DNA of 64,000 bases from Phyto melanocephala (GCA_941918925.1 OW799235.1:103247947-103311946), one strand, 5' to 3'; positions 1-10,554 are shown, numbered from the stretch's first letter. Translations and numbers: made by a program. Notes: a model not told the origin generated them from the letters alone.

Positions 1-369
1 TGAATCTGTAAAAAATTTTGATTTCCCATCCCTGTATGAATTCAATACTAAGTTTTTGTTTAATTTTCTTTCAAATCGATGTTAGTTCTTAGGATTTTTG
101 TTCAGGGTTAGTCACAATTTTAGATAAAAAATGTTTTTTTTTGTTAATTTAGTTATTTTTTATATTTTTTTGTTTTCAGATTATATAGTTAACAACTAAA
201 GAATTAATTATTTTATTATTCATATCAGCCATAATTTATTTTACCTCAAAGAGAATGTAGCCGACATTTAAAAAAAATTAAAGACATGGAAATATTCGGA
301 AGTATCTAAGTTGTGCAGTTTGATCAAAACAATTTGCCAGAAATTAAATCAACTTTATTGAAAATCTTA
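1..369. other. AT-rich stretch, no gene seen
   Basis: No recognisable coding or repeat signal until the mariner remnant that begins near 370. Confidence 0.5.
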
Positions 370-860
370 TAATGAGTGGTGAAGCTCACATTCATTTAAG
401 TGGCTTTATTAGTAAGAGTTATTTGGTTAGTTAGGTTATAGGGTTCTGAAAGTTCAAAAACCGCTCAGATACGCCAATTGAACCCCTTTAGGAGTGCAGT
501 GTCATGTTTCATTACATCTGAAAATATCACTGGGCCATACTTCTTCTAATATGCATATGGAAGCGCTATCAGCTTATGAAAAAAAATATTTTTACTTCCT
601 TCTCTTAAAAACATACTTGAGATATGGTTTCAGTGAAATGAAGCCACTGACTACACTGCTCAAAACACAATTTTTGGAGACCAAAAAATTTCCAGAAAAT
701 ATTTGGCCAGCCCGTTTACCAGATTTCTCAGCACTCGACTGTGTTCCCCTTGGAATTTTTTTAATTAATGAGTATATGAGAACAAACGCGAAACAATCCT
801 TGAACTCAACGCCATTATTCTTGCAGAAATTTAAGCGCGGCAGCCACTTATATTGAAAGG
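370..860 (+). pseudogene. Degenerate mariner-type transposase fragment
   Basis: Reading across frames gives a decayed Tc1/mariner catalytic region. Near 371 a segment reads SGEAHIHLSGFISK, matching the usual SDEAHFHLSG context of the first catalytic Asp, here changed to Gly. Near 500-530 the peptide ITSENITGP resembles the stretch after the VWC motif. At about 690-760 the frame reads FPENIWPARLPDFSALD, the equivalent of the WPARSPDLNPLD motif that carries the third catalytic Asp. A 120-codon reading frame (494-856) covers the second half only. Frames change several times and no terminal repeats were found. Family assignment is by motif recognition; the exact subfamily is unknown. Confidence 0.6.
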
Positions 861-2511
861 TGTTATAAAAAATTATCTGCCAAGCAGAATACGGCGGTAA
901 TTTAAGTGATATTGTTTTCCAAACAACAACAACAACAACAACATTTTTAACAACTTTTTCATATTTTATTTTTATCATCTGAAAAAATATAAATAAAAAA
1001 AATCTATAAACGAAGAAGTTATTAAATTTTATAATCCTATATTTCCTAGTTTTTATACAGCATATATATTCACGCATTAATAGAAAAGAAATTATACAAA
1101 TTTTGAGATTTTTGTTATCATCATTTAAATGTTATGAAGAACTGGCGTAAAATATATTTTATTTGTATGAGGGGTACTTTTCTCCCTGCTTCGAATTTTA
1201 TCATTTACGGTTAGACTATAAAAATAGTTATCATACTTATGCAGATTATAAGTTAAAGCACCTTAACGTGACTTTAAATATCAGCTTGTGGCAATATAGT
1301 ATTTTTTGCTGGGTTGTACAGCTGTATGTTGTTCAACATTCCTTGAGGGAAAGATACAGGAACATACAATGATATTATTGTACAAATATATGAGTAGTGT
1401 ATTTGTAATCCAAATACATATTATGTTTAGAGCGCAAACAGTCTTTTTACATTTACATATATGTTACATACGAACATGTTTAACTAAGTACATATGCGTG
1501 TCTACAAAAATAAATTAAAAATGAACTTTTACAAGCATTCCGAATGACTTACAAGAACAATCTTACACATCTTGTGATTTAATAAATGTATAAGATTAAA
1601 AGTGGCTGTTGAAAGATTTTAGTCTTTTCAACAAAATATAAGTAAATAAAATGAAGCACAAAGTTAAAATGCGGAAAACAGTTATATGAAGTGTGCTACT
1701 AATTATAATATTTTTTTACTAATCGCTATAAACTTCTTCTATGGCGAAAATTTGGCCGAAATTTTGTTTTACACATAATTTTTATAGATGCTCCTATCAT
1801 AATGATAAATATTAATATAATTCTCTGTAAACTATCTGTTAAAATTATAGTTAACACATGTGTGTTTGGTTTGACCGCCCTATACATTCGTATCATTAGC
1901 AATCCATATAAATCATAAAGGTGATTACGATATCACTTGTAATTTAATTTAGCTGTTTTGATTATTCAATTTACTTCATGTTGCTTGTTTAACAAATACG
2001 AAATATACGAATCTAATAAATTGTTTAGTGTTTTGTGCACCTCTTCGAATTTAATTTTAACATAGTTAATTATATTCTACAAGTTAAGCTCGTATCCACG
2101 ATTTTGTTTCAGATTCCATCTTCGATTTTAAACTTTTTCATAATTAACTTACTGTAGTCAATCAACTATTTAGGCAAGTACTTACATTTGATATCAATAC
2201 TGAACTAGTCCAACATTTTTTTGCTGGGTTTGTTTTTAAATTTTAGGAATAATACCGATGCTTTTGTATTTCAACCCTTATGTCTCAGTCCCAAACCAGT
2301 ATGTTTCTTTTTCTTAAGAATAATTTTCAAGGCTTGTAATTTGGGATCACTGCCGGGTCCAAAAATGATAAGGTGTTTTAGAAACTTGATCTACTTCTAA
2401 TCCCAGCAAATAAAGAGAAGAAGTAAGTGCATGAGTTCAATCCATGATTCAATTTAGGTGAAACATGCATGATTTTTACATTAACTTGTCATTGGAGAGC
2501 ATGTGTTTATA
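861..2511. other. Non-coding, with a CAA microsatellite and a MITE scrap
   Basis: A short (CAA)n run lies at about 925-943. Positions 1747-1815 resemble the interior of the GGGTGGTTAAATTTTAAGG-type MITE seen intact at 29866 and 34026 (shared text around TTGGCCGAAATTTTGTT). Nothing else is supported; reading frames here are short and low in complexity. Confidence 0.4.
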
Positions 2512-3423
2512 AAGGGTGATTTTTTAGCTATTATCTTTTTGACAACACTGGCTTAAACAGCTGACGCACGTTTCGTGTTTTGTTTTACTGTCAAACATCT
2601 TCAGTTTGGTCCATAATTTAACTATGAATCGTCTTACAAACGAACAACGCTTGCAAATTATTGAATTTTATTATCAAAATGCGTGCTCTGTTAAGAAAGT
2701 TCATCGCGCGCTTCTTATCGAAAAGTTGTGTTCAGTGGTTAAGCTCATTTTTGGCTCTATGGGTAATAAGTGGAATTGTCGATTTTGGAGTGAAGATCAG
2801 CCAGAAGCATTGCAAGAGCTAAAAATGCATCCAGAAAAAGTCACAGTTTGGTGCGGTTTATAGGCTGGTCGCATCATTGGACCGTACTTCTTCAAAGATG
2901 ATGCGAATTTACGTAACTGTGAATGGTGAGAGCTACCGTGAGATTATATCCAACTTTTTTTTGCCAAAAATGCAAGAGCTTGACTTGCATGACATGTGGT
3001 TTCAACAAGACGATTCCACATGCCACACAGCACGCTCAACAATGGACTTATTGAGAGGCGAGTTCGGTGAACATATTATTTCACGTTCAGGACTGGTCAA
3101 TTGGCCGCCTAGATCGTGCGATTTAACGCCTACTACTACTACTTTTTGTGGGGCTATGTTAAAGCTCATGTCTATACACACATTGCCGCTTCAATTGACG
3201 CATTGGAAGACAACATTAAAGCATTTATTCATGAGAGTATGCCAAAATTGGACTAAGCGGATGGACTATTTGAGGCGCAGTAACGGTCAACATTTGCATT
3301 AAATAATCTTTAAAAACTAAATTATATGGACCGTACTATCGATTCAAATAAAGATTTCATGCATTTTTTGAATTTTATGTGTTTTTTTTTAAACTTTCCT
3401 ATAGCTCTTAAAAAATCACGCTT
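2512..3423 (+). mobile_element. Internally deleted mariner-type transposon (912 bp)
   Basis: The left end AAGGGTGATTTTTTAGCTAT (2512) and the reverse complement of the right end AAGCGTGATTTTTTAAGAGC (ending 3423) are imperfect terminal inverted repeats with one mismatch and a small indel. Both ends are flanked by TA (2510-2511 and 3424-3425), the target duplication typical of Tc1/mariner elements. At 912 bp it is shorter than autonomous members (about 1.3 kb). The missing part is inside the transposase, between the N-terminal helix-turn-helix and the region after the first catalytic Asp. Confidence 0.85.
2606..3302 (+). pseudogene. Broken mariner transposase
   Basis: The N-terminus MNRLTNEQRLQIIEFYYQN (from 2624) is the start of a mariner-type DNA-binding domain. 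It breaks off after VHRALL, where roughly 120 residues are missing. The text then resumes at the first catalytic motif, which in the appropriate frame reads FSG-stop-AHFW instead of FSDEAHFW, so the first Asp is lost. After a stop at 2861-2863 a second frame (2877-3302) carries the second motif, FQQDDSTCHTA. The third motif near 3130 is scrambled by an ACT expansion and frameshift (PTTTTF in place of PLDYFLW). The C-terminus VCQNWTKRMDYLRRS is well preserved. It cannot encode an active enzyme. Confidence 0.85.
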
Positions 3424-4181
3424 TATAAAAATATCAATAGAATTCTCTTAATTCAAATTAAGTGCATAGAACGAATGCATAGCATATAAACAGAGACTCA
3501 TGCGTCATGAGTTAATAATGTTTGTTTACATAAATTGTTTAAAATATTTTGCATGCATTTGCAAGCATTTTAAAGCACACCATTTATGACAAACTAAATA
3601 TTTTGAATATAAGGAGGAATGGAAAATGCATTCTCTTGCATCATTGACTTAAAGGTCATATAAATATCATTCACTTTCAACAAAGTTTTTACTAAATCTT
3701 TTTACTGGGAACATTTGTATAATGTCGCTTCTTTTAATAATGGTCCAGGTTATGACTTTATCTACGTTCGTTTTGCTATGTCGCTTCCCAAGTTTTTCTC
3801 AATATATATATCAATTGGGTCTCTCTTAAGAACAGTTTGGTAAAATAATAAAAAAAATATTAATGAGTTTACAGAAAGGCAACGTTGTACATGTATTTCA
3901 CAAAATGACCATTCGCAGAAGTAAGATTTTGTTTGTATGTTTCACATATATGAAAATGTTCTTGCTCTATCAACAAAGTTGTATGTGTATAAATATTTTT
4001 TGGCAGGTGCTAATTGAAATTTATGTACATTTTTAAAATAATTGTTGCAAAAGCAAAAGCAAAAGAAAAAGTAAAATGTTTTTGTGTTATTATGAAACAA
4101 TAAAAATTTACACATGCTCATACTTTAAATATTCGATTGTATGAATGTGTAGAGCTTTTCTAAAATTTTTTTATTCTATTC
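3424..4181. other. Non-coding AT-rich spacer
   Basis: No gene or repeat recognised apart from short AAAAGC runs near 4050. Confidence 0.4.
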
Positions 4182-4978
4182 TTTTTTTTATACCCTTCAC
4201 ACAGTGAAAAAGGGTATACCTATATAGGTTTGTCATTCCGTGTGAAATTTCTACAATTTTCATTTCCGACCCCATAAAGTATATATTTTCTGAAAGCTTA
4301 TGAATATAGGAGTCGATTAAGCCCTGACCGTCTGTCCGTCTGTCCGTCTGACCGTCTGTCCGTGTGTATGTTGAAATCAACTTTTTGAAGCCCCCGACAT
4401 AGGTTGGACCCGGGTAAGGTATTAAAATATCAGAAATATTCGGGAGTAGATCGGTATTGAAAATCAGAAACATCGGTACATAAACAACTGAGATATGAGC
4501 AAAAACCCACGACCACCTCGATTTTCTTTTCATAAAAACAACATTACAATAACAACATACATACATACAAACGTGTATACTGGTTAGAGAAAACGTGGCA
4601 TCGAATCCCAGCTGAGGCAAAAAAATTTTTTTTTAAATTTTTTTAAAATTTTTTTTTTTAATATTTTTTTTATTTTTTTTTTATTTTTTATTTTATATAT
4701 TATATATATTTTTATTATTATTTTTTTTTATTTTTTTTTTTTAATTTTTTTTTTTTTTAATTTTTTTTTTTGTTTTATATATATTATATATGTATATAAT
4801 AATTTTTTTTTTTTAATTTTTTTTTTAAATTTTTTTTTTTTAAATTTTTTTTTTATTTTTTATTTTTTTTTTTGTTTTTTTTAACATACATACGTGAATT
4901 TACTGTTATTGCATGACTACACGTTGTGAAGGGTATATAAGATTCGGCACGGCCGAATATAGCGCTTTTACTTGTTTT
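4182..4978 (+). mobile_element. DINE-1-like HINE (Helentron-derived), A type
   Basis: The 5' end has TATACCCTTCAC (4190-4201), folding with the adjacent GTGAAAAAGGGTATA. It is repeated in inverse as GTGAAGGGTATA near the 3' end (4926-4937). In between lie the motif ACCCCATAAAGTATATA and a GTCTGTCC microsatellite block (4330-4365). The 3' end has the stem-loop ATTCGGC-ACG-GCCGAAT followed by ATAGCGCTTTTACTTGTTTT. This order (sub-terminal inverted repeat, GTCY microsatellite, second repeat, 3' hairpin) is the layout of Drosophila DINE-1/INE-1, non-autonomous relatives of Helentrons. A long run of A and T tracts (4618-4880) has expanded inside this copy. It has no coding capacity. Confidence 0.8.
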
Positions 4979-5063
4979 ATTTATCGAAGATTTTGCACAT
5001 GCTATTTTTAAAACAAGTTCCAGTGTTGCCATTAAGTAATAAGAATTTTTTGAACTGAATTAA

Positions 5064-5067
5064 GTTT
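5064..5067. repeat. Target site duplication, left (GTTT)
   Basis: GTTT directly precedes the TGTAAT start of the 5' LTR and recurs directly after the 3' LTR. Four bases fits Ty3/gypsy integration. Confidence 0.85.
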
Positions 5068-5920
5068 TGTAATGTGCGCTCTCAAGTATATAATTATACA
5101 AATTTTTTTCTAAACCTTATACATTTTTATATTTTATGGTTGACCAAATATTAGGTTTTTTCTTAATTTTAACCCAACTGTATTACTACATAAATACTTG
5201 CAACATCGTATCCCAATTATACTTCGTTAGTTTCATTTCTATAATTATATCACCTTATTTTGAATATGTTGCAAAATTTATAATAACAAACAATAGGATA
5301 CACTTATTTGTTTTTTTATACTAATTTAATGATTAATTTTCATTGTTTTAAAACATAATTTAAATTAACATGTACAATGGAAATATTAGGAAAAAAAAAT
5401 AAAAATTTGTGTTAGGCCATTGCCTTATTTATAGAACAACGCAGAACAACGCATAGAAACGCATCTCTACGCGTTGTGCAAACCCAGCAAAATTGCAAGG
5501 ATGAAAATATTTGCAACAAGAAAGCAACCATGCGTAACTAACATAAAAAAATAAAAATGTCAATTTTAGTTTTCCGGTAGCCTAGAAAAATTCTTTCCGT
5601 ACAAACCTTTACTCCATTCAGACGTTCTTTTTATAATACAGTAAAAAAACATTGAAAATCTTTGAATCTGTGTCTTATAATAAATAAAGTTGAAACAATT
5701 TCCTCATTTACGCAAAAGAAACAGGTAATTTTCTGAACTTAAACTGAAGTTAAATAAATTTCTTTATGGGAGTTAATTTTTTGCTCAGATACGAACTATA
5801 ATTATATTCTAGATTTTTCGCTAAGGCAAATTTAAAATCGACTATAACCTGAAACTAGAATTTTATTAAACTGGCCGACATATTGCTTTCGGTAACAATT
5901 TGTATTAATTTTGTTTAATA

Positions 5921-5928
5921 TATAAAAG
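5921..5928 (+). promoter_or_regulatory. TATA box of the LTR promoter
   Basis: TATAAAAG is a consensus TATA box. A GCAGTT initiator-like sequence has its A at 5954, about 33 bases downstream, the expected spacing for a fly Pol II start. The same pair occurs in the 3' LTR at 14962-14969. The start site is predicted, not measured. Confidence 0.6.
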
Positions 5929-5972
5929 GAAAAATTAATCGATAAACATCTGCAGTTGATTCAACAAATTAT

Positions 5973-5996
5973 AGTGGACTCACTTTGTGAGCCACT
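5973..5996 (+). promoter_or_regulatory. Hairpin at the predicted 5' end of the transcript
   Basis: AGTGG-A-CTCAC, loop TTT, GTGAG-CCACT form a 10-bp stem with one bulged A and a 3-nt loop. It sits about 20-43 nt after the predicted start, so it would lie in R at both ends of the RNA. The 3' LTR copy is at 15014-15037. Confidence 0.5.
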
Positions 5997-6983
5997 ACTG
6001 TTTCGTTTTTTCTTGTTTCTGGTCATAAAAATAACTACTGCAATGTAATATGGATGAGAGTTTTAAAGCAAAAAGCAAACCAAAAAGCATCGAATTAATC
6101 ATTCTACTAAATAACCTTCATCAGAAGCCAGTGTAAAGCAGCAAACAACAGAAAGAAATAAAATAGAAGTGAAAACTACATTTGTTTAAAAATTATTAGA
6201 AGCAGAGAAAAATATTAAGATAAAAAGGCAAATATCAAGCAGATCCTAGCTTCCAAACATATACTTCTTTTTCTGGCAAATACTTACAAGCCTTAATCAT
6301 CCGCAGGACGTATCCGTAGTCTCCATAGTGTGGTAATTAGAAATATCGATATTATAATATAGTGTAAATTAGAAAAAACTATGTAATCTTGTGATAGAGT
6401 GAATTGTTGAACAGTGCGCGGAAAAATACAAATACAGTCGTAGTTTCAAGGTTATGAAGGGCACCTAACCTAACTTACCAGGCGTGCTAAAGCGATAACT
6501 ATCTCGTGTTTTAAAATTTTATTCAATACTAATTTCAATAAAAGTCATTTAAATTTAAAAATACACTTAAGTGCTGGTAATAAAATCAAAGTTATGAAAT
6601 ATTGGTATGCATATTAATATTAAAATTATTAACTTAGCTTAACAGTGTGTATTTTTGTTCAAGAATTTGCTCTACTTTTTTTTTTAAAATTAATTCATAA
6701 ATTGTTATTATATTGTTCATCTATTTAAATGTACACCTATGCCAAGTAATGAAATAATGATATATTTAGTAGTAGAAATTCAATTTAATATATCTCCTTA
6801 TTTTCCATAGATAAATAGTTTTTTAAGTATTCGTCGACCATTTAAATGAATACCCCTGTTTTAAATTGCAAGACATCCATAGATACTCCTTGTTATTATT
6901 AAAACTTCCCACAGCACTTCAGCAACTGCAGTTTGACGAGGCCTCTTCATCCCGCAGCGGCAGAATAATTAGCCTATAAAGTG

Positions 6984-6989
6984 GTGAGT
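6984..6989 (+). promoter_or_regulatory. Possible 5' splice site in the LTR leader
   Basis: AAAGTG|GTGAGT at the end of a locally less AT-rich stretch (6911-6983) is a strong donor-like sequence. Candidate acceptors are TTTTGTTGTAG (ending 7211) and TTTCTTTCAG (ending 8387). Whether the leader is spliced is unknown. Confidence 0.25.
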
Positions 6990-8143
6990 CAATTTATAAA
7001 GTAAATACTGTTTTGCAATTTTTTATACCATTTCACCTTATTTAAGAGAATACATAAACCGTAAATAAAAGTAAAATAATGTGGGCACGAGCCTGTACAA
7101 TTCCATAACATTCTCTCTTTATATTTTCATATATTTCTTAATATCATGATCTGTAAGGGACTACTGTTTCTTTAAAAAGGTGACAAAAATATTATATTAT
7201 TTTTGTTGTAGGTTAGTTGAACACACAACTATACAATTATTGTTCTGTAGTTTTTTTTTTACTTCGTTTCTTCTTATTGTTTATGAGAAAAAAAAAAAAG
7301 AAGAAGAAAATATTGAGAAATATATAGATCAAAGAGAGAGTTTTATTGGAAAGTAATTAGCAAGTTGTGCGGAGTAAATTATATCTATTGAAATATTTAA
7401 CATAATTTAGTTTTTTTATATTCTCACACGGTTTATGTATACCCTACAGTATAAAATATTTCAGTCAATTTCTACTGTCTACAAGTAATAGTAATATATG
7501 TATATACCTAGATAATAACAAAGAATTTGAAATATTTTTTATTAAAACTATTTTGTTTGGTAATCTACTAAGATTTAAAGGCATATTTTTTTATTCTATA
7601 AGATATTTTATAACGTAGTCATACAATGAAAAAATGAATAAATATTGAATTATAAATAATGGATCTGTAAATTAGCAAAATTCTTTACATGATGTGAGCA
7701 ATTAGACTGACGTAGCAGTTACTGTGGGATCTTAGTTTAACCAGTACTTACGCTCTAAGATCATAGGCAGGGAGGGTAATGAGGCGTTATCCCTATGAAC
7801 ATCTTAGGGAAAAATAAACTTAATAATTTGATAGTAATAATGGTTAATACTTTTCTTTCCGTATAATCAGTTGATTAATAATGGGGTTTTCTTTTCATCA
7901 ATTTGTATCAAAATCAACTACCCTGTCCTCTATTGTTTTGTTTTCTTTTAAGGGAGTCTACAATAATTATTTATGTGTGACATTTGATGGCAAACAGATT
8001 AGAGTAGACAAGAACCTCCCCAACCGACTGATTGCTAGCCCAATCAATGGCTCCCGTTAGTCACTCTATTCTGATAACCTTAAGTTTTAGGCCAGGATTT
8101 TATCCTTGAAACCATCTTACAATGCCGTGTTCATTACATAAAT

Positions 8144-8161
8144 TGGCGCCCAACGTGGGGC
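8144..8161 (+). promoter_or_regulatory. Primer binding site for tRNA-Lys(CUU)
   Basis: TGGCGCCCAACGTGGGGC is complementary over 18 bases to the 3' end of insect tRNA-Lys(CUU) including CCA, as I recall that tRNA. Five bases (TAAAT) separate it from the LTR end. Minus-strand DNA synthesis would start here. Confidence 0.85.
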
Positions 8162-8889
8162 CCGAGAAGTTAGAAGTTATTTGTGTAAAGCATATAGCTA
8201 CTAAATTTAGCGGCTCTATTTTTAAATATTCATATAAGTAAGTAGATTTCAGTATTAATAAATTTCAAAATTTATATATGTTGCGAGTTATTTTGTTTGA
8301 ATAAATTTTGGATTCCTTCTGGATTTTCGTCTAGTTGATTATAAGTTCGATTAGTATGACCGAAGATAAATGTAAAGTTTCTTTCAGGCTATTACTAACA
8401 TAATGTATAGATTTTGATTATTTATTTTAGTTTTTAAATTTTGGTTTATTGTGTTGACTGTATGATTTCGGGGATTGTCTGGGATCCACAATATATTTGC
8501 GTGCTGTAATTTATTGTCCAGTCAAACCAAGTGAATATATAACAAAGTCACATCATTGTGTACAGAGTCTATACAATAGAATTTAGTTTTTGGAAACTCC
8601 ATAGACCAGTTTTGTTGCCTAAATTAATCATTATTACTATAACTATTAAGACCTGTCTATTTGTATCACATCAAGATGTAAAGATTTATATTAACAAAAA
8701 CTTTTGAGTTGCTCTTACTATTGATTAGTAAAATTTTTTTTATAATCACTATAAACATATATTTTTTTTTTTTTTCAAAATTCGTATATTATATACTTTA
8801 CGAATCCTTTATTTATGTTAATGTTAAATTAACTATTGCGTTGTATGTTATACATATTTTTTTTTTTTCTAAAAATTTTTTTTTAAATA
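8162..8889 (+). other. Untranslated leader between primer site and gag
   Basis: About 730 bases without a credible gene. It ends in long T tracts just before the gag ATG. Packaging signals are expected here by analogy but none can be identified by eye. Confidence 0.5.
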
Positions 8890-10554
8890 ATGGAACGTTC
8901 ACCTCAAGCGTCTGCTTTGCCACCTGTTTCACAAACAGGCACTGATTATCGTAATTGTAAAATTTGTAATCAGAAATTAGCTGAAAATACCGATTGCATG
9001 ATTATTGCTGAATGTAATCATATTTTTCACAACCATTGTATCGAAGCTCATTTGTCGCTTTCGTCTGAATGTCCTGATTGCAAGAGACCGTGTGCGTTAT
9101 CAGAACTAAAGAAAATTAATATTCAACATAGGCCTCAGCAGTATGAAAAACCCAAATCTGTCCGTGGTAAACCGCGTGGTGCAATAGCTTCCCACCCAAA
9201 TACTAGAAGTCATTCTAGAAATCTTTTTGCTGAATGTTCACAGAATAATGTGAACGATATAAGTTTAAATCCTGAAATTGAACCGGAGGTGTCTGCCACA
9301 CCTACTCGTAACCAATCTTCTGCCAATTTAAGGCAAAGTAGCATGCAAAGTGCTAGTGATCAAAGGCCTAATCATATTCAACAAAATATAGATGTTGTAC
9401 AACTTAATCAAATTATTGATAATACCGTATCTCGTCTGTTAGGTAATCTAAATTTGCTACCTAATAATTCACAGAATTGTAGAATGCAACATCCAATACA
9501 TCCATACCCCAATCACGTAGGACAACCTTTAGAACACCCTTTATCATTTCCCAGACAAGGACAAAACCCTAGACAGTCAGATATTAATGTTCCCAACGTT
9601 AGACCGTGTGTAAACATGCCATCTGCTAGTATGCCACCTAATTTTTTTAATTCTCCAAACGTACGAGGGAATTGTAATAATTCTTTTGAGCAAAATTTTG
9701 CGCTTAGATCGGATAAAATTACATCAATCATCCAAAATTGGAATATTAAGTTCGATGGATCAGTACAGGGTATAAGTGTAGACGAATTCTTATATAGGGT
9801 ACGTGTGTTAACTCGTACACATTTTAATAATGATTTTTCTGTAATATGCAAAAATCTACACGTTTTATTAATTGGTCGTGCTAGGGAATGGTTTTGGAGA
9901 TATCATAAACAGGTGGAGACTTTTAATTGGAATGAATTTTGCGAAGCATTAAAGTATCAATATAAAGATTTTAAGTCTAGTTTTGATATTTATGAAGAGC
10001 TTCGAAATAGAAAAATGAAGCAAAATGAAACTTTTGAGATGTTTTACGACTCCATTTCTACTATATTAGATCGCCTCGAAAGACCAATTGCAGAATCAGA
10101 ATTAGTTGAAATTTTATCGCGTAATCTGCGGCCAGAAATTCGTCACGAACTGCTTTACGTTCCAGTTCAATCAATAGCTCATTTACGTAAACTAGTTCAA
10201 ATGAGGGAAAATTTGTTGGGAAATGATTCTTTCCGTAAAAATACTGTCATGAAAACTTCACCGTATAGTGGACCGCGACGTCAAATTGCTGAGTTAGACT
10301 TTCCAGACGAACATGTTGTCGTAGATGTACCAATTCCCCCAGACAGCTCCAAAGATGCCTTGCAACATGCAGTCAAATGCTGGAATTGTGAGCAAATAGG
10401 TCATATGTGGGAGGATTGTTTGGAGGAAAGACACATTTTTTGCTATGGCTGTGGGGAGAAAAATACCTATAAACCGCAATGCACAAAATGTGCTTCGAAA
10501 AAACTTAGGACAAAAAACTTCCAGCATCAAAATCACCTACCAAAGCACCCTTAA
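8890..10554 (+). CDS. gag: Gag with N-terminal RING-H2 finger and C-terminal zinc knuckles
   Basis: This intact 554-residue protein is the structural protein of the retrotransposon particle. Residues 23-64 have the spacing C-x2-C-x15-C-x-H-x2-H-x2-C-x10-C-x2-C, a complete RING-H2 zinc finger with CPDC at its end, as in E3 ubiquitin ligases. The Trp usual for E2 binding is replaced (CIEAHL). A polar, Asn/Gln/Pro-rich linker (about 75-275) leads to a Ty3-type capsid domain (about 278-455, with WFWRYH and RNRKMKQNETFEMFYDS). Then follow a CCHC knuckle, CWNCEQIGHMWEDC (497-510), and a second knuckle whose His is replaced, CYGCGEKNTYKPQCTKC (518-534), giving C-x2-C-x9-C-x2-C. The ATG at 8890 is the first in the frame and lies well downstream of the primer site. 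Pol follows in the -1 frame with a 46-base overlap. The RING is unusual for a Gag; its activity is not shown. Confidence 0.9.
   Translation: MERSPQASALPPVSQTGTDYRNCKICNQKLAENTDCMIIAECNHIFHNHCIEAHLSLSSECPDCKRPCALSELKKINIQHRPQQYEKPKSVRGKPRGAIASHPNTRSHSRNLFAECSQNNVNDISLNPEIEPEVSATPTRNQSSANLRQSSMQSASDQRPNHIQQNIDVVQLNQIIDNTVSRLLGNLNLLPNNSQNCRMQHPIHPYPNHVGQPLEHPLSFPRQGQNPRQSDINVPNVRPCVNMPSASMPPNFFNSPNVRGNCNNSFEQNFALRSDKITSIIQNWNIKFDGSVQGISVDEFLYRVRVLTRTHFNNDFSVICKNLHVLLIGRAREWFWRYHKQVETFNWNEFCEALKYQYKDFKSSFDIYEELRNRKMKQNETFEMFYDSISTILDRLERPIAESELVEILSRNLRPEIRHELLYVPVQSIAHLRKLVQMRENLLGNDSFRKNTVMKTSPYSGPRRQIAELDFPDEHVVVDVPIPPDSSKDALQHAVKCWNCEQIGHMWEDCLEERHIFCYGCGEKNTYKPQCTKCASKKLRTKNFQHQNHLPKHP

Larger units (their letters stand above)
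5068..8138 (+). repeat. 5' LTR (3071 bp)
   Basis: Starts TGTAATGTGCGC and ends GTTCATTACA, giving 6-bp inverted termini. It matches 14110-17178 almost base for base. Differences seen by eye: T5267/C14309, A6949/G15990, A7570/T16610, plus one-A length differences at about 5391 and 7288. If transcription starts near 5954, U3 is about 0.9 kb and R plus U5 about 2.2 kb, unusually long. Several AATAAA motifs follow the start (first at 6157-6162), so the R/U5 border cannot be fixed. A 62-codon frame (5136-5324) is low-complexity and is not taken as a gene. Confidence 0.95.

Noticed and set aside
4593..4616. tRNA-like text near ATCGAATCCCAGC
   Set aside because: Resembles a T-arm fragment but no acceptor, D-arm or anticodon arm can be placed around it.
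8709..8945. Small frame overlapping the gag start
   Set aside because: Low-complexity Phe/Ile-rich translation of T tracts; gag from 8890 explains the region.
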